This document shows positions 46,377 to 56,394 of a stretch of DNA of 64,000 nucleotides, piece after piece. Position 1 is the first letter of the stretch. Every line of letters starts with the position of its first letter. The notes beneath the pieces were generated by a model. That model searched no databases and was not told the origin of the DNA. It saw only the letters and a program-made list of their open reading frames with translations. The stretch is from Companilactobacillus alimentarius DSM 20249 (lineage in GTDB: Bacteria > Bacillota > Bacilli > Lactobacillales > Lactobacillaceae): the NCBI RefSeq assembly GCF_002849895.1, contig NZ_CP018867.1:372001-436000 (forward strand), in the 5' to 3' direction. Both the position numbers and the translations under genes were made by a program.

Positions 46377-47438
46377 CTAGTTTGAAGCTGATTGATGATC
46401 ATAAAGCTCTTTTTTGAAATGTAAATAATTAGTATAGAGTTGAATCATGTCAGTTAAATTATGCAGATCTAAATTAAAATATTCTGAAATATTATTTAAA
46501 CGATAGTTAGTGGTATTGCGATGGACTTTTAATTCAGTAGAGGTCTTTGTGACATTGCCATTAGATTTGAAATAATAATCAAGTGTTTCTAGCAATTCTA
46601 AACCAGAATTAGTTTTCAAAAGGCTCTTGAAAGCACCCAAATACTTTTTAGAAGACAAAGAGCTTCGCATGAGTTGATCAGTAAAACTAATCTGCTGATA
46701 GTAGAAAACATCATTTAAATTGAGAATCCTACAAATTTCAAGACAATTGATAGCTTGCAAGACAGCCATTTTTAACTCAGTACTTTTGTCACTGATACCG
46801 ATAGGCAAAGAACTCTTTTGACAAGCGGCAAGGTAGGTAGAGACATTGGCATTATTCTTAGTGATAATCAGTAGTTGCTGTGCAGTTTTACGAAAACTGA
46901 AATCGCCGTCAATAATTTTGAAATTATTGAAATCTTTAGTCTCAACGATGATGGCCACTCTTGGAATAGATAAATCAATATTCAAATCACGGGCACGAAT
47001 CTTTAATTCTTCATTTTCCGCTACATCGTCCGTTTCAATCCATTGATAGAGAAAATGATTCAAAGTTTCTTTATGCTGATTCTTGATTTTAGTACTATTT
47101 AGTTGGGAGATCAATAACTCTGTGGAAACTTTCAGAAGTGAAGCTAGTGGGGTTACTTTTTTAGGATCGCCAGTGATACCAATTACACCGATAGTTTTAT
47201 GATCAAACTCAATCGGAATGTTAACTCCGGGCTGACCAAATTTACCAAGAGATTCAATCAGTGGTTTGGTTTTACCACTTTTGATAATGTCAATAGCTCC
47301 AAGATGTAAAGTATTGATACGCTTTTTATCGCCACTAGCAATGATGTAACCATGTTCGTTCATCATGTTGATATTATAAGGGATATTTTCCATCATTTTG
47401 TTGACAATTGATTGAGCTAAATTGGGATCTAATTTCAT
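46377..47438 (-). CDS. cdaR: CdaR family regulator (sugar-diacid / glycerate regulator)
   Basis: A 353-residue regulator. The N-terminal 130 residues form the sugar-diacid recognition domain ('AQSIVNKMMENIPYNINMMNEHGYIIASGDKKRI', 'GQPGVNIPIEFDHKTIGVIGITG'), and the C-terminus carries a PucR-type HTH ('NVTKTSTELKVHRNTTNYRLNNISEYFNLDL'). CdaR activates glycerate/glucarate genes in response to glycerate. It is transcribed away from the GntP permease and glycerate kinase genes, which it most likely activates. Confidence 0.9.
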   Translation of the reverse strand: MKLDPNLAQSIVNKMMENIPYNINMMNEHGYIIASGDKKRINTLHLGAIDIIKSGKTKPLIESLGKFGQPGVNIPIEFDHKTIGVIGITGDPKKVTPLASLLKVSTELLISQLNSTKIKNQHKETLNHFLYQWIETDDVAENEELKIRARDLNIDLSIPRVAIIVETKDFNNFKIIDGDFSFRKTAQQLLIITKNNANVSTYLAACQKSSLPIGISDKSTELKMAVLQAINCLEICRILNLNDVFYYQQISFTDQLMRSSLSSKKYLGAFKSLLKTNSGLELLETLDYYFKSNGNVTKTSTELKVHRNTTNYRLNNISEYFNLDLHNLTDMIQLYTNYLHFKKELYDHQSASN

Positions 47439-47778
47439 TATTTTTTCCTTTAATATAAGAAGTAATTTTTTGATAGTTCTATTTTACAATTTTTTTCTGA
47501 ATGCGTTAATGTAAAAGATTTAGGTATCTTTGTTAAGTTTTGCTCAAAGGCAAAGTGTTTTATAAAATTAGTTAGTCTTATAAGTAAATATTTTCTGAAA
47601 AATTTGTTTTGAAAAATGTTGATATAATCACAAACAGATTCACTTTTTCATACATAAGACAATAAAATTTGGGCAGATGTACATTGATTTGAACGGTTTT
47701 ACACGGTATTATACAAACGTTAATAATTGTTCAAACTTTAACAATTGCAGTGTTTTTTTGAGGAAGGATGTTTTAAAA
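47439..47778. promoter_or_regulatory. Divergent control region of the glycerate locus
   Basis: This 340-bp AT-rich gap separates cdaR from the permease gene. TATAAT at 47623-47628 lacks a good -35 box, as expected for an activated promoter. AATTGTT-N8-AACAATT (47725-47746) is a perfect 7-bp inverted repeat just before the permease gene. The CdaR site itself is not identifiable by eye. Confidence 0.4.
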
Positions 47779-49062
47779 ATGGTTATTGCTTGGTGGGCAG
47801 CTTTGTTAGGCTTGCTTTTAGCAATCGGATTGATTCTGTTCAAAGTTAATCCGGTTTATGCATTAATTTTTGGTGCCATTATTGGCTGTTTAGTCGGAGG
47901 GATGAGTTTAGTTCAAACGACCGATGTCATAGTCAAAGGTAGTTCCGGAGTCATGGGAACTATTATTCGTGTCATTGCCGCAGGGGTTTTAGCAGGTGTC
48001 ATGATGGAATCGGGAGCAGCTAATGTGATTGCTTCTAATATTGTTAATCACTTTAGTGATCGTTTAGCGATTTTGGCTCTAGCTTTGTCGACGATGATTT
48101 TAACTGCTGTAGGGATTTTTATTCCGGTAGCAGTTCTAATCGTAGCTCCGATTGCTCTTGAAGTTGGTCAAAAGATGCATTACAGTAAACTATCACTTTT
48201 AGTGGCATTATCTGGTGGCGGTAAGGCTGGAAATATTATTTCGCCAAACCCTAATACCATTGCTGCTGCGAAAGGATTTAATGTCGAACTATCCAAAGTT
48301 ATGATTGCAGACTTCATTCCTGCGGTAGTCGGTTTGATCGTGACAGTTCTATTAGCAACTTTGATTAAGAATAAAGGCAGTTTCGTTTCGCCAACTAAGA
48401 AATTTGAATCTAAAGAAGAAAAAGATTTGCCAAGTCTTAAGACAGCAATCATAACACCGTTGGTTGCAGTCGTTTTATTGTTGATTACTCCTATTGGAGA
48501 AGTTTTAAATATCAAAGCATTATCATCGTTTAACTTAGATGCGATGTATATCTTACCAATTGCTGGTTTAATCGGTACTTTAGCAATGGGACAAGGGAAA
48601 AAGTTTTTAAGTTATATGACTAATGGATTAGCGCGAATGACTGATGTTGTTATGATTTTAATTGGTGCTGGTGCAATTGCCGGATTGGTTTCAGCTTCTA
48701 ATTTGCCACAAAAAGTTGTTGAAATAGTTCAAGTATCTGGAATATCCGGGACATTTTTAGCACCGATTGCCGGAATCTTGATGGCTGCTGCTACGGCATC
48801 AACTTCAACTGGTGTTATCCTAGCTTCTAATTCATTCAGTAAATCAATCATGGAATTTGGTATCTCTGGGACCGGTGCCGCCGCTATGGTACATACTGGA
48901 GCAACTGTGATTGATCAGTTGCCACATGGTAATTATTTCCATGTGACAGCTAAAGCAGTTGATATGCAATTTAAAGAAAGAATGACTGTCGTTTTTTGGG
49001 AAATGCTAGTCGGTCTCTCAATGACGATTGTTGCAACATTAATGTATGGAAATTTGTTCTAG
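47779..49062 (+). CDS. GntP family permease (glycerate/gluconate type)
   Basis: A 427-residue membrane protein of the GntP family with about 12-14 hydrophobic segments: 'GGMSLVQTTDVIVKGSSGVMGTIIRVIAAGVLAGVMMESGAA', 'LSGGGKAGNIISPNPNTIAAAKGF' and 'ATASTSTGVILASN' are family blocks. Together with CdaR and glycerate kinase it probably imports glycerate. ATG 47779 has AGGAAGG 11 bases upstream; the frame open from 47677 is leader. Confidence 0.9.
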   Translation: MVIAWWAALLGLLLAIGLILFKVNPVYALIFGAIIGCLVGGMSLVQTTDVIVKGSSGVMGTIIRVIAAGVLAGVMMESGAANVIASNIVNHFSDRLAILALALSTMILTAVGIFIPVAVLIVAPIALEVGQKMHYSKLSLLVALSGGGKAGNIISPNPNTIAAAKGFNVELSKVMIADFIPAVVGLIVTVLLATLIKNKGSFVSPTKKFESKEEKDLPSLKTAIITPLVAVVLLLITPIGEVLNIKALSSFNLDAMYILPIAGLIGTLAMGQGKKFLSYMTNGLARMTDVVMILIGAGAIAGLVSASNLPQKVVEIVQVSGISGTFLAPIAGILMAAATASTSTGVILASNSFSKSIMEFGISGTGAAAMVHTGATVIDQLPHGNYFHVTAKAVDMQFKERMTVVFWEMLVGLSMTIVATLMYGNLF

Positions 49063-49075
49063 AGGTGGATTATAA

Positions 49076-50212
49076 ATGAAAATAGTTTTAGCTCCAGACT
49101 CATATAAAAATTCATTAACGGCAAAACAGGTGGCCGCTTCAATAAAAAAGGGATTTCAAAAAGTTTATCCTAATGCTGAATACGTCAGTTTTCCCATGGC
49201 TGACGGTGGTGAGGGTACAGTTCAGTCGCTTGTGGATGCTAAGAATGGTCAAATAATTACCGAAAAGGTTGTGAATCCGCTAGGCAATCCCACTGAGGCG
49301 CAGTATGGTTTGATTGACGACGGTAGTGTCGCTGTAATTGAAATGGCTCAAGCAAGTGGCATTCAATATATCAATCAATTCACACAAAATCCTTATATTA
49401 CGACTACTTTTGGAACTGGAGAGTTAATCAAATCGGCAATCAAACACGGTGCTAAAACCGTTATTATTGGTATTGGCGGGTCAGCAACAAATGATGGTGG
49501 AGCCGGTATGGCTCAGGCTTTAGGCGCTCATCTATTGGATGAAAAAGGTGACGAATTACAATATGGCGGAGCAATGCTCAAGAAACTTGATAAAGTCGAT
49601 ATTTCAGAGATGTTGCCAGAATTAAGCGACACTGAAATAATTATTGCTTCTGACGTTACTAATCCATTAACTGGACCCAATGGAGCAAGTCATGTTTTTG
49701 GTCCACAAAAGGGTGCTAATGAAGAAATGGTCGAATTCTTAGATGAAGCACTTTCGCATTATGCTGATGTATTAAAAAGAGATTTAGGAAAAGACTTAGA
49801 AAATGTTCCTGGAGCTGGTGCAGCTGGTGGATTAGGTGCTGGACTGTTGGCCTTTACCAACTCACAAATGCGCTCAGGCGTCGATATAGTAGTTAATTAC
49901 ACCGGTCTGAAAGAAAAGGTTAAAGGCGCTGACGTGGTCATTACTGGCGAAGGCCAGATTGACTTTCAAACCAAGTTTGGGAAAACACCTATCGGAGTTG
50001 CTAAAGCGGCTAAGGCAGTTGATCCAGATACAACAGTAATTGCAATCGCAGGTTCAGTTGGCGAGAAAATCTCAGAATTGTATCCTTTAGGAATCGATGC
50101 TATTTTCACCTGTGTGCCCGGAATTGAAGAATTATCCAAAGCAATTCAAGATACAGATAAGAATTTACAACAGGTTTCAGAAAATATTGCACGCTTAATC
50201 AAAAAAGTATAA
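49076..50212 (+). CDS. glxK: Glycerate kinase
   Basis: A 378-residue enzyme of the GlxK/GarK family that phosphorylates glycerate and feeds it into lower glycolysis. Recognisable blocks: 'LAPDSYKNSLTAKQVA', 'FPMADGGEGTVQSLVDA', 'GIGGSATNDGGAGMAQALGA', 'ASDVTNPLTGPNGASHVFGPQKGA' and 'GAGAAGGLGAGLLAF'. It starts 13 bp after the permease gene, with AGAGGTGG upstream. A terminator follows. Confidence 0.95.
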   Translation: MKIVLAPDSYKNSLTAKQVAASIKKGFQKVYPNAEYVSFPMADGGEGTVQSLVDAKNGQIITEKVVNPLGNPTEAQYGLIDDGSVAVIEMAQASGIQYINQFTQNPYITTTFGTGELIKSAIKHGAKTVIIGIGGSATNDGGAGMAQALGAHLLDEKGDELQYGGAMLKKLDKVDISEMLPELSDTEIIIASDVTNPLTGPNGASHVFGPQKGANEEMVEFLDEALSHYADVLKRDLGKDLENVPGAGAAGGLGAGLLAFTNSQMRSGVDIVVNYTGLKEKVKGADVVITGEGQIDFQTKFGKTPIGVAKAAKAVDPDTTVIAIAGSVGEKISELYPLGIDAIFTCVPGIEELSKAIQDTDKNLQQVSENIARLIKKV

Positions 50213-50223
50213 ATTTATCAATT

Positions 50224-50260
50224 GAGTGATTTACCAAAATAGGTAAACGCTCATTTTTTT
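50224..50260 (+). terminator. Terminator after glycerate kinase
   Basis: The arms 50224-50235 and 50242-50252 pair with one bulge, followed by a run of T. Confidence 0.82.
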
Positions 50261-50292
50261 GTTACCATTGATTAAAAGGGAAGTGTTGTATC

Positions 50293-51144
50293 ATGCAAAT
50301 TGATGAATCGTGGTATTCTGAATTGAAGTTAGGACAAATAAAGTCTTTGCAGCCAGTTTCCGGTGGCGATATTAATTTAGCTTTTAAAGTCGTTAGTGAT
50401 GAAGGAACTTATTTCTTAAAAATCCAACCAAATAATAAAGCAGACTTCTTTGATCATGAAATCGAAGGCTTGAATCTGATTAATTCCGTCGTTCATGCCC
50501 CTCAAGTCATTCGTTCAGGAACTTTTCAGGATTGTGGTTATTTGATTCTGAATTACCTTGAATTTGGCACAGGCTCACAGTTTGATTTGGGCAAAATGGT
50601 AGCCAGGATGCATCAGAAACATGCGTCACGCTTCGGTTTAGATAAAAGTGTTTTGAATGCTAAAAATATTAAGATCAATACTTGGCAAACTAACTGGGGT
50701 GATTTTTATATTAAGCAACGACTCGAAGTTTTGGTCGATCAAGTTAAAAAGAAGGGCTACTGGAATGAGCACCGCTCGAATTTAATGAATGATTTAGAAA
50801 GTGAAATTTACCAGTATTATCAAACCAATCCAGTGACGCCAAGCTTGTTACATGGTGATCTTTGGAATGGCAACGTAGGTTTTGATATTGAGCATCAGCC
50901 GGTTCTGTTTGATCCTGATGTTTTCTTTGGCAATCGTGAAATGGATTTAGCAATGACATTGTTATTTGGTGGCTTTAATGAAGAGTTTTATCAAGGGTAT
51001 AATGATGTTTATCCACTAGAAAAACATTGGCAAAAGCGCATTCCTTGGTATCAAACGTATTATTTGTTGGCACACCTAAATTTATTTGGGGAAACCTATG
51101 GTCCAAGTCTAGAGAATGCATTATCATTGAGTCTTCAAAAATGA
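50293..51144 (+). CDS. Fructosamine-kinase family protein
   Basis: A 283-residue protein of the fructosamine/ketosamine-3-kinase family (aminoglycoside-phosphotransferase fold). 'PVSGGDINLAFKV' is the glycine loop, 'YFLKIQPN' holds the ATP lysine, and 'PSLLHGDLWNGNVGF'...'LFDPDVFFGNREMDLAMTLLFGG' contain the catalytic Asp and the metal Asp. The family phosphorylates sugars attached to proteins or free fructosamines, starting their removal. It is the first gene of a stretch that continues with an unknown protein and a PTS. Confidence 0.9.
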   Translation: MQIDESWYSELKLGQIKSLQPVSGGDINLAFKVVSDEGTYFLKIQPNNKADFFDHEIEGLNLINSVVHAPQVIRSGTFQDCGYLILNYLEFGTGSQFDLGKMVARMHQKHASRFGLDKSVLNAKNIKINTWQTNWGDFYIKQRLEVLVDQVKKKGYWNEHRSNLMNDLESEIYQYYQTNPVTPSLLHGDLWNGNVGFDIEHQPVLFDPDVFFGNREMDLAMTLLFGGFNEEFYQGYNDVYPLEKHWQKRIPWYQTYYLLAHLNLFGETYGPSLENALSLSLQK

Positions 51145-51219
51145 AATAACTTTGGCAATTGAAATAATTTAGAGTAATACTAGAGATGAGAATAGATAGA
51201 TTTATTGGGAGTGATAGGC

Positions 51220-51552
51220 ATGAATAATGAGATCAAGTTTATAATCAGTGAATTAGAAGTAATTTATGGATTTTATCAAGATAAATTCAGTTTAGAGAGA
51301 ATCAAAAAATATATTTTGAGTATGCCCGATGGTTCAAAAATAGTTAAAGTTGAAGAAGGAACGGTGCCAATGTATGAACACAATCTAACCTTGCCAATTG
51401 GTCAATTTAGTGATGATACCGATTCGGTTAGCCTCTTACTAGTTACACACACTATGGTACAAAATAGGGATGAAGCTGTTATCGCAAGTGACACTAAGAG
51501 AGTAGTCGATTTGGTCAGTCGTTTGCTTCACTTGATTTCACCTAAAGAATAG
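51220..51552 (+). CDS. Protein of unknown function (110 aa)
   Basis: I recognise no family. The product is soluble, with a helical start ('NEIKFIISELEVIYGFYQDK'), a central strand-rich part ('SVSLLLVTHTMVQ') and a helical end ('VVDLVSRLLHLI'). The start at 51220 follows GGGAGTGATAGG. It lies between the fructosamine-kinase-like gene and the PTS operon, with a terminator right after it. Confidence 0.6.
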   Translation: MNNEIKFIISELEVIYGFYQDKFSLERIKKYILSMPDGSKIVKVEEGTVPMYEHNLTLPIGQFSDDTDSVSLLLVTHTMVQNRDEAVIASDTKRVVDLVSRLLHLISPKE

Positions 51553-51571
51553 ATTATTTTACCGATATTTT

Positions 51572-51616
51572 AGTCAATAATCACCAATGATTTTTGGTGG
51601 TCATTGGCTTTTTTTG
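51572..51616 (+). terminator. Terminator before the hydrolase-less PTS
   Basis: A 16-bp stem with G-U pairs (51572-51587 with 51594-51609) and a seven-T tail. Confidence 0.9.
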
Positions 51617-51728
51617 TTGCTATAGAGGCATTTTGAAAAATATATAAAAGTAAAAGTAAATTTGACTTATATTGCAATGTTCTTTAAATTATTTGTTGCG
51701 CGAAAGATTTGATAAAGGGGAGAAGAAG

Positions 51729-52061
51729 ATGAGTTTAAGAGTGCTATTAGTTTGTGGAACAGGTGCTTCATCTAGTTTTATGGCGGTCAGTATGAGAAAG
51801 GCTGTTCAACAATTAGGTTTAGATTATAAGATACAGGCTCGCAGTGAATCTGAGTTGGAAAATTATTTGGATGAAGTCGATGTAATAATGGTTGGTCCGC
51901 ATTTGTCATTTATGGAAGAGGAGATCAAAAAATCAATTGGTGGTAGAAAAATTAAGGTGATACTGATGAATCCCGCTTACTATGCTGTACTGGATGGAAA
52001 AAAAGCGCTAGATCATTTGCAAAGTGAACTTGACTACAAAGAAGAGGATTCTAATAAATGA
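51729..52061 (+). CDS. PTS lactose/cellobiose-family EIIB
   Basis: A 110-residue EIIB. The phospho-cysteine is Cys9 in 'LLVCGTGASSSFMA'. Compared with the EIIB at 12528 it is clearly divergent ('IMVGPHLSFMEEEIKK' against 'LMLGPQVRYLEGQFKE'), so it serves another sugar. ATG 51729 has AAGGGGAG upstream. The EIIC gene overlaps its end by four bases. Confidence 0.9.
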   Translation: MSLRVLLVCGTGASSSFMAVSMRKAVQQLGLDYKIQARSESELENYLDEVDVIMVGPHLSFMEEEIKKSIGGRKIKVILMNPAYYAVLDGKKALDHLQSELDYKEEDSNK

Positions 52062-53278
52062 ATAAATTTACGATGCTTTTTAAAGATCGAATTGCTCCAG
52101 TAATGGGACGGATCAGTCGAAGTACTTGGATCAGCGTTTTGAAGGATTCAATTTTACAGACTTTACCATTTATTTTGGTTAGTTCATTGATAACCTTTTT
52201 GAGCTTATTCAGCAATATTTGGAAATGGTGGCCAGATTTTTCGGGAATCGGTAATTTTACTTTTGGAATAGTTTCAATCTTTGTGGCGTTTCTAATCCCG
52301 TTCAATATGATGGAAAAGAAGAAATTGACTAAGCAGCGAATTATTTCAGGCTTATCCGCAATAGGATTGTTTCTTTTATTAACACATCCCACTCTTTTGA
52401 ATGGAAATATTACCTTCAAATTTAGTTTTCTTGGTGCTGGTGGGATGTTTGTTGCAATTATTTGTGGTGTTTTCACAGCGTTAATAATGGGATTTTTTGG
52501 AAAATTTAGTTTTTTTAGTGAAAATACGACTATTCCAGATTTTGTTATCGCCTGGTTTGATTCAATGCTGCCAATTGGAATCGTCATTACTACCGGTTGG
52601 CTGTTGGTTGATATCTTAAAAGTCAATGTGTATCAATTAATAATTCAGTTATTTTCACCCTTGAGTGGAATCGTGGAAACATTACCTGGATTTGTCCTAG
52701 TGATGTTAATTAATTGCTTGATTTATTCTATGGGGATTTCAACGTGGATATTGACGCCAATTACCACGCCAGTGTATTTAGCTGCTATTCAAGCAAATCA
52801 AACTCAAGGGGCTCACAATATTGTAACGGGGGAAACAATGTTTTCGACCTATCTTTGGATCGGTGGCGTGGGTTGTACTTTGCCATTGGTATTAATGATG
52901 TTGATCTTAGCTAAATCGAAACGTTTAAAAGTATTGGGACGAGCCTTCATAATTCCTAGTATTTTTAACATCAACGAACCAGTAGTTTTTGGCTCAGTTG
53001 TGTGGAATCCTTTTTTCATGATTCCTATGTGGCTCCAAGGACTTATTTTACCTATGATTGTCTGGTTTGGATTGAAGTCTGGATTGGGTCAGATTCCTCA
53101 TGCAATTTTTCAAATGTGGTATGTGCCTTTTCCAATTAATACGTGGATCAATGGTCAAACGATCGGTTCGATTATTTTGTTGTTAATAATCTTTATAACG
53201 TCAGCATTGATTTGGTATCCGTTCTTCAAGGCTTATGACAAGGAATTAATTAAAAGAGGAGTAGAAGATAATGGATAA
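52058..53278 (+). CDS. PTS lactose/cellobiose-family EIIC
   Basis: A 406-residue membrane permease: 'WISVLKDSILQTLPFILVSSLITFL', 'DFVIAWFDSMLPIGIVITTGW', 'ETMFSTYLWIGGVGCTLPLVLMML' and 'FNINEPVVFGSVVWNPF' mark the cellobiose-family EIIC, though the middle part differs strongly from the EIICs at 17251 and 28737. Four-base overlap (ATGA) with the EIIB gene and eight-base overlap with the EIIA gene show one operon. Confidence 0.9.
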   Translation: MNKFTMLFKDRIAPVMGRISRSTWISVLKDSILQTLPFILVSSLITFLSLFSNIWKWWPDFSGIGNFTFGIVSIFVAFLIPFNMMEKKKLTKQRIISGLSAIGLFLLLTHPTLLNGNITFKFSFLGAGGMFVAIICGVFTALIMGFFGKFSFFSENTTIPDFVIAWFDSMLPIGIVITTGWLLVDILKVNVYQLIIQLFSPLSGIVETLPGFVLVMLINCLIYSMGISTWILTPITTPVYLAAIQANQTQGAHNIVTGETMFSTYLWIGGVGCTLPLVLMMLILAKSKRLKVLGRAFIIPSIFNINEPVVFGSVVWNPFFMIPMWLQGLILPMIVWFGLKSGLGQIPHAIFQMWYVPFPINTWINGQTIGSIILLLIIFITSALIWYPFFKAYDKELIKRGVEDNG

Positions 53279-53597
53279 TATAGAGAACAGTGTAGACTTG
53301 GAACGGACTATGCAGATCATTATCCAAGCGGGTGACGCTAGAAAAATAGTGATACAGGCTTTAGATTTGATTGGGGATGCTAAGTACGATGAAGCTAGAT
53401 TAGTTTTAAATACTGCACATCAAAAATTATTGGTTGCCCATGGATTGCAAACTGAAAAGATACAACAAGAGGCTCAAGGACAAAAATTATCATATTCGGT
53501 CTTATTTACTCATGCTCAGGATACGATGATGTCGGTTGATACCGAATTCAATTTAGTTAAGCACTTAATAGACATTTTTCAAAAAAGAATCAATTAG
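53271..53597 (+). CDS. PTS lactose/cellobiose-family EIIA
   Basis: A 108-residue EIIA with the phospho-histidine His81 and metal Asp84 in 'LFTHAQDTMMS', and 'IQAGDARKIVIQALD' near residue 20. It completes the EIIB-EIIC-EIIA set. No phospho-glycosidase or regulator gene is in this unit. A bidirectional terminator follows. Confidence 0.9.
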   Translation: MDNIENSVDLERTMQIIIQAGDARKIVIQALDLIGDAKYDEARLVLNTAHQKLLVAHGLQTEKIQQEAQGQKLSYSVLFTHAQDTMMSVDTEFNLVKHLIDIFQKRIN

Positions 53598-53603
53598 ACA
53601 CAA

Positions 53604-53640
53604 AAATAGCCGTCAACCGCAGATGTTGACGACTATTTCT
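53604..53640. terminator. Bidirectional terminator
   Basis: A 14-bp stem (53604-53617 with 53625-53638) flanked by A- and T-runs between the PTS operon and the convergent mle genes. Confidence 0.88.
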
Positions 53641-53696
53641 TTATAACTTTACTTGTTAAGGAGGATTCGAATGTGAATGTGAATTGTTTTCAATAA

Positions 53697-54662
53697 TTAA
53701 ATCAAGTTTGCTACTTGCATCAAGATAGGAACAACGATTACGAACAAGACGGTTGAAGTTGTAACAAGGTTTGTTGCGTAATCGACGTCACCATGCGATT
53801 GATCAACCAAGATAGGAAGAACTGCTAAACCAGGAGCGGCTGATTGGATGATGAATGAGCTGCTTTCTAGTGCTGGTAAGTTTGTACCCATCATTGATTT
53901 ACCAAGAAGGATGATGGCGATCATAAGTGCTGGAGCGATAATAAATCTACCAACTAGGGCTAAGATCGTATCACGATCAAATTTAATAGATTTCAAACCG
54001 GCATCAGCTAAGATGATACCAATGTAGATAAGTGACATAGGTGTAACGATACCACCAACCATGTCTAAGGTCTTGTTGATCCAATCTGGAACGGGAATAG
54101 CTAGAAGCAAGAAGACTAATGAAACTAAGAAACCAACCAATGGAGCAGGTAGTAATTTCTTCCAGTTGAAGTCTTTTTTAGCACCCTTTTCAACGGTTGG
54201 GTCATCACTTGAGATAAAGAAGATACCAATAGCCCAAGTAGAGATTGTGTTCATAACATAGTAAACAAGGAAGTAAGGTAAACTCTTAGTACCAAACAAA
54301 GCCATGTTTAAAGGTAAACCGATAAAGATCGTATTAGCATTAACGAACATGTTAATAAATGTACCACGACGGCCTTTTCTAATCTTGAAGACCTTTGTTA
54401 AAATCCAGGCTACGATATAGCCTAAGGTAAAACTGGCGAAAGTGAAAACTAAACCACCAGATAAACTTGCTAACTTGTCTCTAGTTAAATACTTAAGAAC
54501 AGAAACAAAGATTGAAGCAGGTAAGGCAATTTTCATGATAATAAATGAAATATTACCCTTGAACTCGTCACCCAAGCGGCCAGAGCCTCTTAGCCAGTAC
54601 CCCAAAGCGATGACAAGGACGATTTCAGCAACACTTTCTAGTGAAGTGATAAATGCAGCCAT
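53697..54662 (-). CDS. mleP: AEC family malate permease
   Basis: A 321-residue carrier of the auxin-efflux-carrier family with ten membrane segments in two halves ('LVIALGYWLRGSGRLGDEF', 'SFIIMKIALPASIFVSVLKYL', 'ANTIFIGLPLNMALFG', then 'GGIVTPMSLIYIGIILAD' and 'ESSSFIIQSAAPGLAVLPILV'). In lactic acid bacteria the copy next to malolactic enzyme is the malate carrier MleP. It begins 38 bp after mleA in the same direction. Confidence 0.92.
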   Translation of the reverse strand: MAAFITSLESVAEIVLVIALGYWLRGSGRLGDEFKGNISFIIMKIALPASIFVSVLKYLTRDKLASLSGGLVFTFASFTLGYIVAWILTKVFKIRKGRRGTFINMFVNANTIFIGLPLNMALFGTKSLPYFLVYYVMNTISTWAIGIFFISSDDPTVEKGAKKDFNWKKLLPAPLVGFLVSLVFLLLAIPVPDWINKTLDMVGGIVTPMSLIYIGIILADAGLKSIKFDRDTILALVGRFIIAPALMIAIILLGKSMMGTNLPALESSSFIIQSAAPGLAVLPILVDQSHGDVDYATNLVTTSTVLFVIVVPILMQVANLI

Positions 54663-54700
54663 AAAAATAATTCCCCTTTATTTGACAAATTTAATATATA

Positions 54701-56323
54701 TTAATATTTAGGTTCCCATTTTGCATCAGCAACAGCTTTTTTAGCGTCAGTTGCTGTAGTTAATTTTTCATCAATTGCTTGTTGGGCAACACCCTCAGCA
54801 ACAGTGATACTGAACTTATCTAGTTTTGAAACTGGAGGAAGTACAGCAGCACCGGGTTGTGTTGCATCAACGATACCACCTAATGAATGGGCAGCTTTAT
54901 TGATCATACCATCTGAAAGAACTTTAGCATTAACAGATAGTGAACCAAGTCCAAGACCAGGGTAAACCAAAGCGTTATTAGCTTGACCAATGTTGTATGT
55001 AACACCATTGTATTCGATAGGATCAACTGGAATACCAGTAGCAATAAGAGCTTTACCGTCAGTCCATTTCAAAAGATCTTCAGCCTTAGCTTCAGCAAGT
55101 TTTGTAGGATTTGATAGTGGGAAGATGATTGGACGTTCTGTATGAGCGGCCATTTCTTTAACAGCTGCTTCTGTGAAAGAACCAGGTTGTGTTGATGTAC
55201 CAACTAAGATTGTTGGGTGAACGGCTTTGATAACAGCTTCAAGATTTGTTAACTCGTCAGCGTTGTCAAATTCACTACGTTGTCTTGTGAATGGCTTTTG
55301 TTCAGGAGTCAAGTCTTCTGTGTCGTCAAATAGTAAACCTTGCTTGTCAACTAAGTAGAAGTGTTTCTTAGCTTCTTCTTCAGAAAGTCCTTCTTCAACC
55401 ATAGCGTCGAAGATTCTCTTAGTAATACCAGCACCAGCAGTACCTGCACCGAATGACAAGTAAACTTGATCAGTTAATTTTTGCTTAGAAATGTTCAAAG
55501 CACCAAGAATACCTGCAAGTGTAATAATACCTGTACCTTGAATATCATCGTTGAATGTTAAAATATCATCTTTGTACTTATTTAAGATATTGGCAGCATT
55601 GCTACGACCAAAGTCTTCAAAGTGAAGATACATATCAGGGAACAAGCTTTCAGCAGTTTGAACGAATTTGTCAACAAAGTCATAGTACTTGTCGCCTGTA
55701 ACACGTTGATGATGGTTACCCATATATAAGTCATCAGCAAGAAGTTCTTTGTTGTTAGTACCAACGTCAAGTACAACAGGAAGAACAGATGCAGGATCAA
55801 CACCGGCAGCAGCTGTGTAAACCATCAATTTACCAACTGAGATATCAACACCTTGGACACCCCAGTCGCCAATACCAAGAATACCTTCGCCATCAGTAAC
55901 AACGATAAGTTTGATATCGCGTCCCTTAGCAGCATTCTTTAAGGCAGCTTCAATATCATCTTGATCATCAATTGATAGGAAAGCAGCGTTTTGTGGATCT
56001 AAGAAGAAGTGACTGTAATTTTCAATTGTGTCAGCAATAGTTGGATCATATACAACTGGCATGAATTCATTAACATGTTCACTGAATAACTTGAAGAACA
56101 ATGTAACATTTTCATTGAAAATATCCATCAAGTACATTCTCTTATCTAAGAATGTAGCTTTCTTAGAATAGTTTTCGTAAGCTTGTTCTACTTGTTGGTC
56201 CAATGTTTGAACGAATGGTGGAAGCAAACCTTCGATATGATTTTCTTTTCTTTCTTCCTTAGTAAAGGCAGTACCTTTATTCAAGAAATGATTATTTAAT
56301 AAGTCTAAACCCTCATAGCTCAT
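54701..56323 (-). CDS. mleA: Malolactic enzyme
   Basis: A 540-residue member of the malic enzyme family that decarboxylates L-malate directly to L-lactate, using NAD+ and Mn2+. The motifs '[18 protein letters not shown]', '[18 protein letters not shown]' (substrate-binding signature), '[13 protein letters not shown]' and '[20 protein letters not shown]' (metal Asp pair), '[13 protein letters not shown]' (NAD loop) and '[14 protein letters not shown]' are all present. Length and the adjacent AEC carrier identify malolactic rather than malic enzyme. AGGAGG precedes the ATG. mleR is divergent. Confidence 0.94.
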   Translation of the reverse strand: MSYEGLDLLNNHFLNKGTAFTKEERKENHIEGLLPPFVQTLDQQVEQAYENYSKKATFLDKRMYLMDIFNENVTLFFKLFSEHVNEFMPVVYDPTIADTIENYSHFFLDPQNAAFLSIDDQDDIEAALKNAAKGRDIKLIVVTDGEGILGIGDWGVQGVDISVGKLMVYTAAAGVDPASVLPVVLDVGTNNKELLADDLYMGNHHQRVTGDKYYDFVDKFVQTAESLFPDMYLHFEDFGRSNAANILNKYKDDILTFNDDIQGTGIITLAGILGALNISKQKLTDQVYLSFGAGTAGAGITKRIFDAMVEEGLSEEEAKKHFYLVDKQGLLFDDTEDLTPEQKPFTRQRSEFDNADELTNLEAVIKAVHPTILVGTSTQPGSFTEAAVKEMAAHTERPIIFPLSNPTKLAEAKAEDLLKWTDGKALIATGIPVDPIEYNGVTYNIGQANNALVYPGLGLGSLSVNAKVLSDGMINKAAHSLGGIVDATQPGAAVLPPVSKLDKFSITVAEGVAQQAIDEKLTTATDAKKAVADAKWEPKY

Positions 56324-56379
56324 AAAAATTCCTCCTAAATAATTTTTTCATCTTATCAACACTATAATAATTAATATAC

Positions 56380-56394
56380 TTATGCATATCATAA
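56380..56394. promoter_or_regulatory. LysR-type box between mleA and mleR
   Basis: TTATGCATATCATAA is a perfect 5-bp inverted repeat with the T-N11-A frame expected for LysR-type regulators, in the divergent 229-bp gap. It is a candidate MleR site. Confidence 0.5.

Noticed and set aside
52051..52626. 191-codon minus-strand open frame inside the PTS EIIC gene
   Set aside because: Antisense shadow of a clear EIIC gene; low-complexity Lys/Ile-rich product and no ribosome site.
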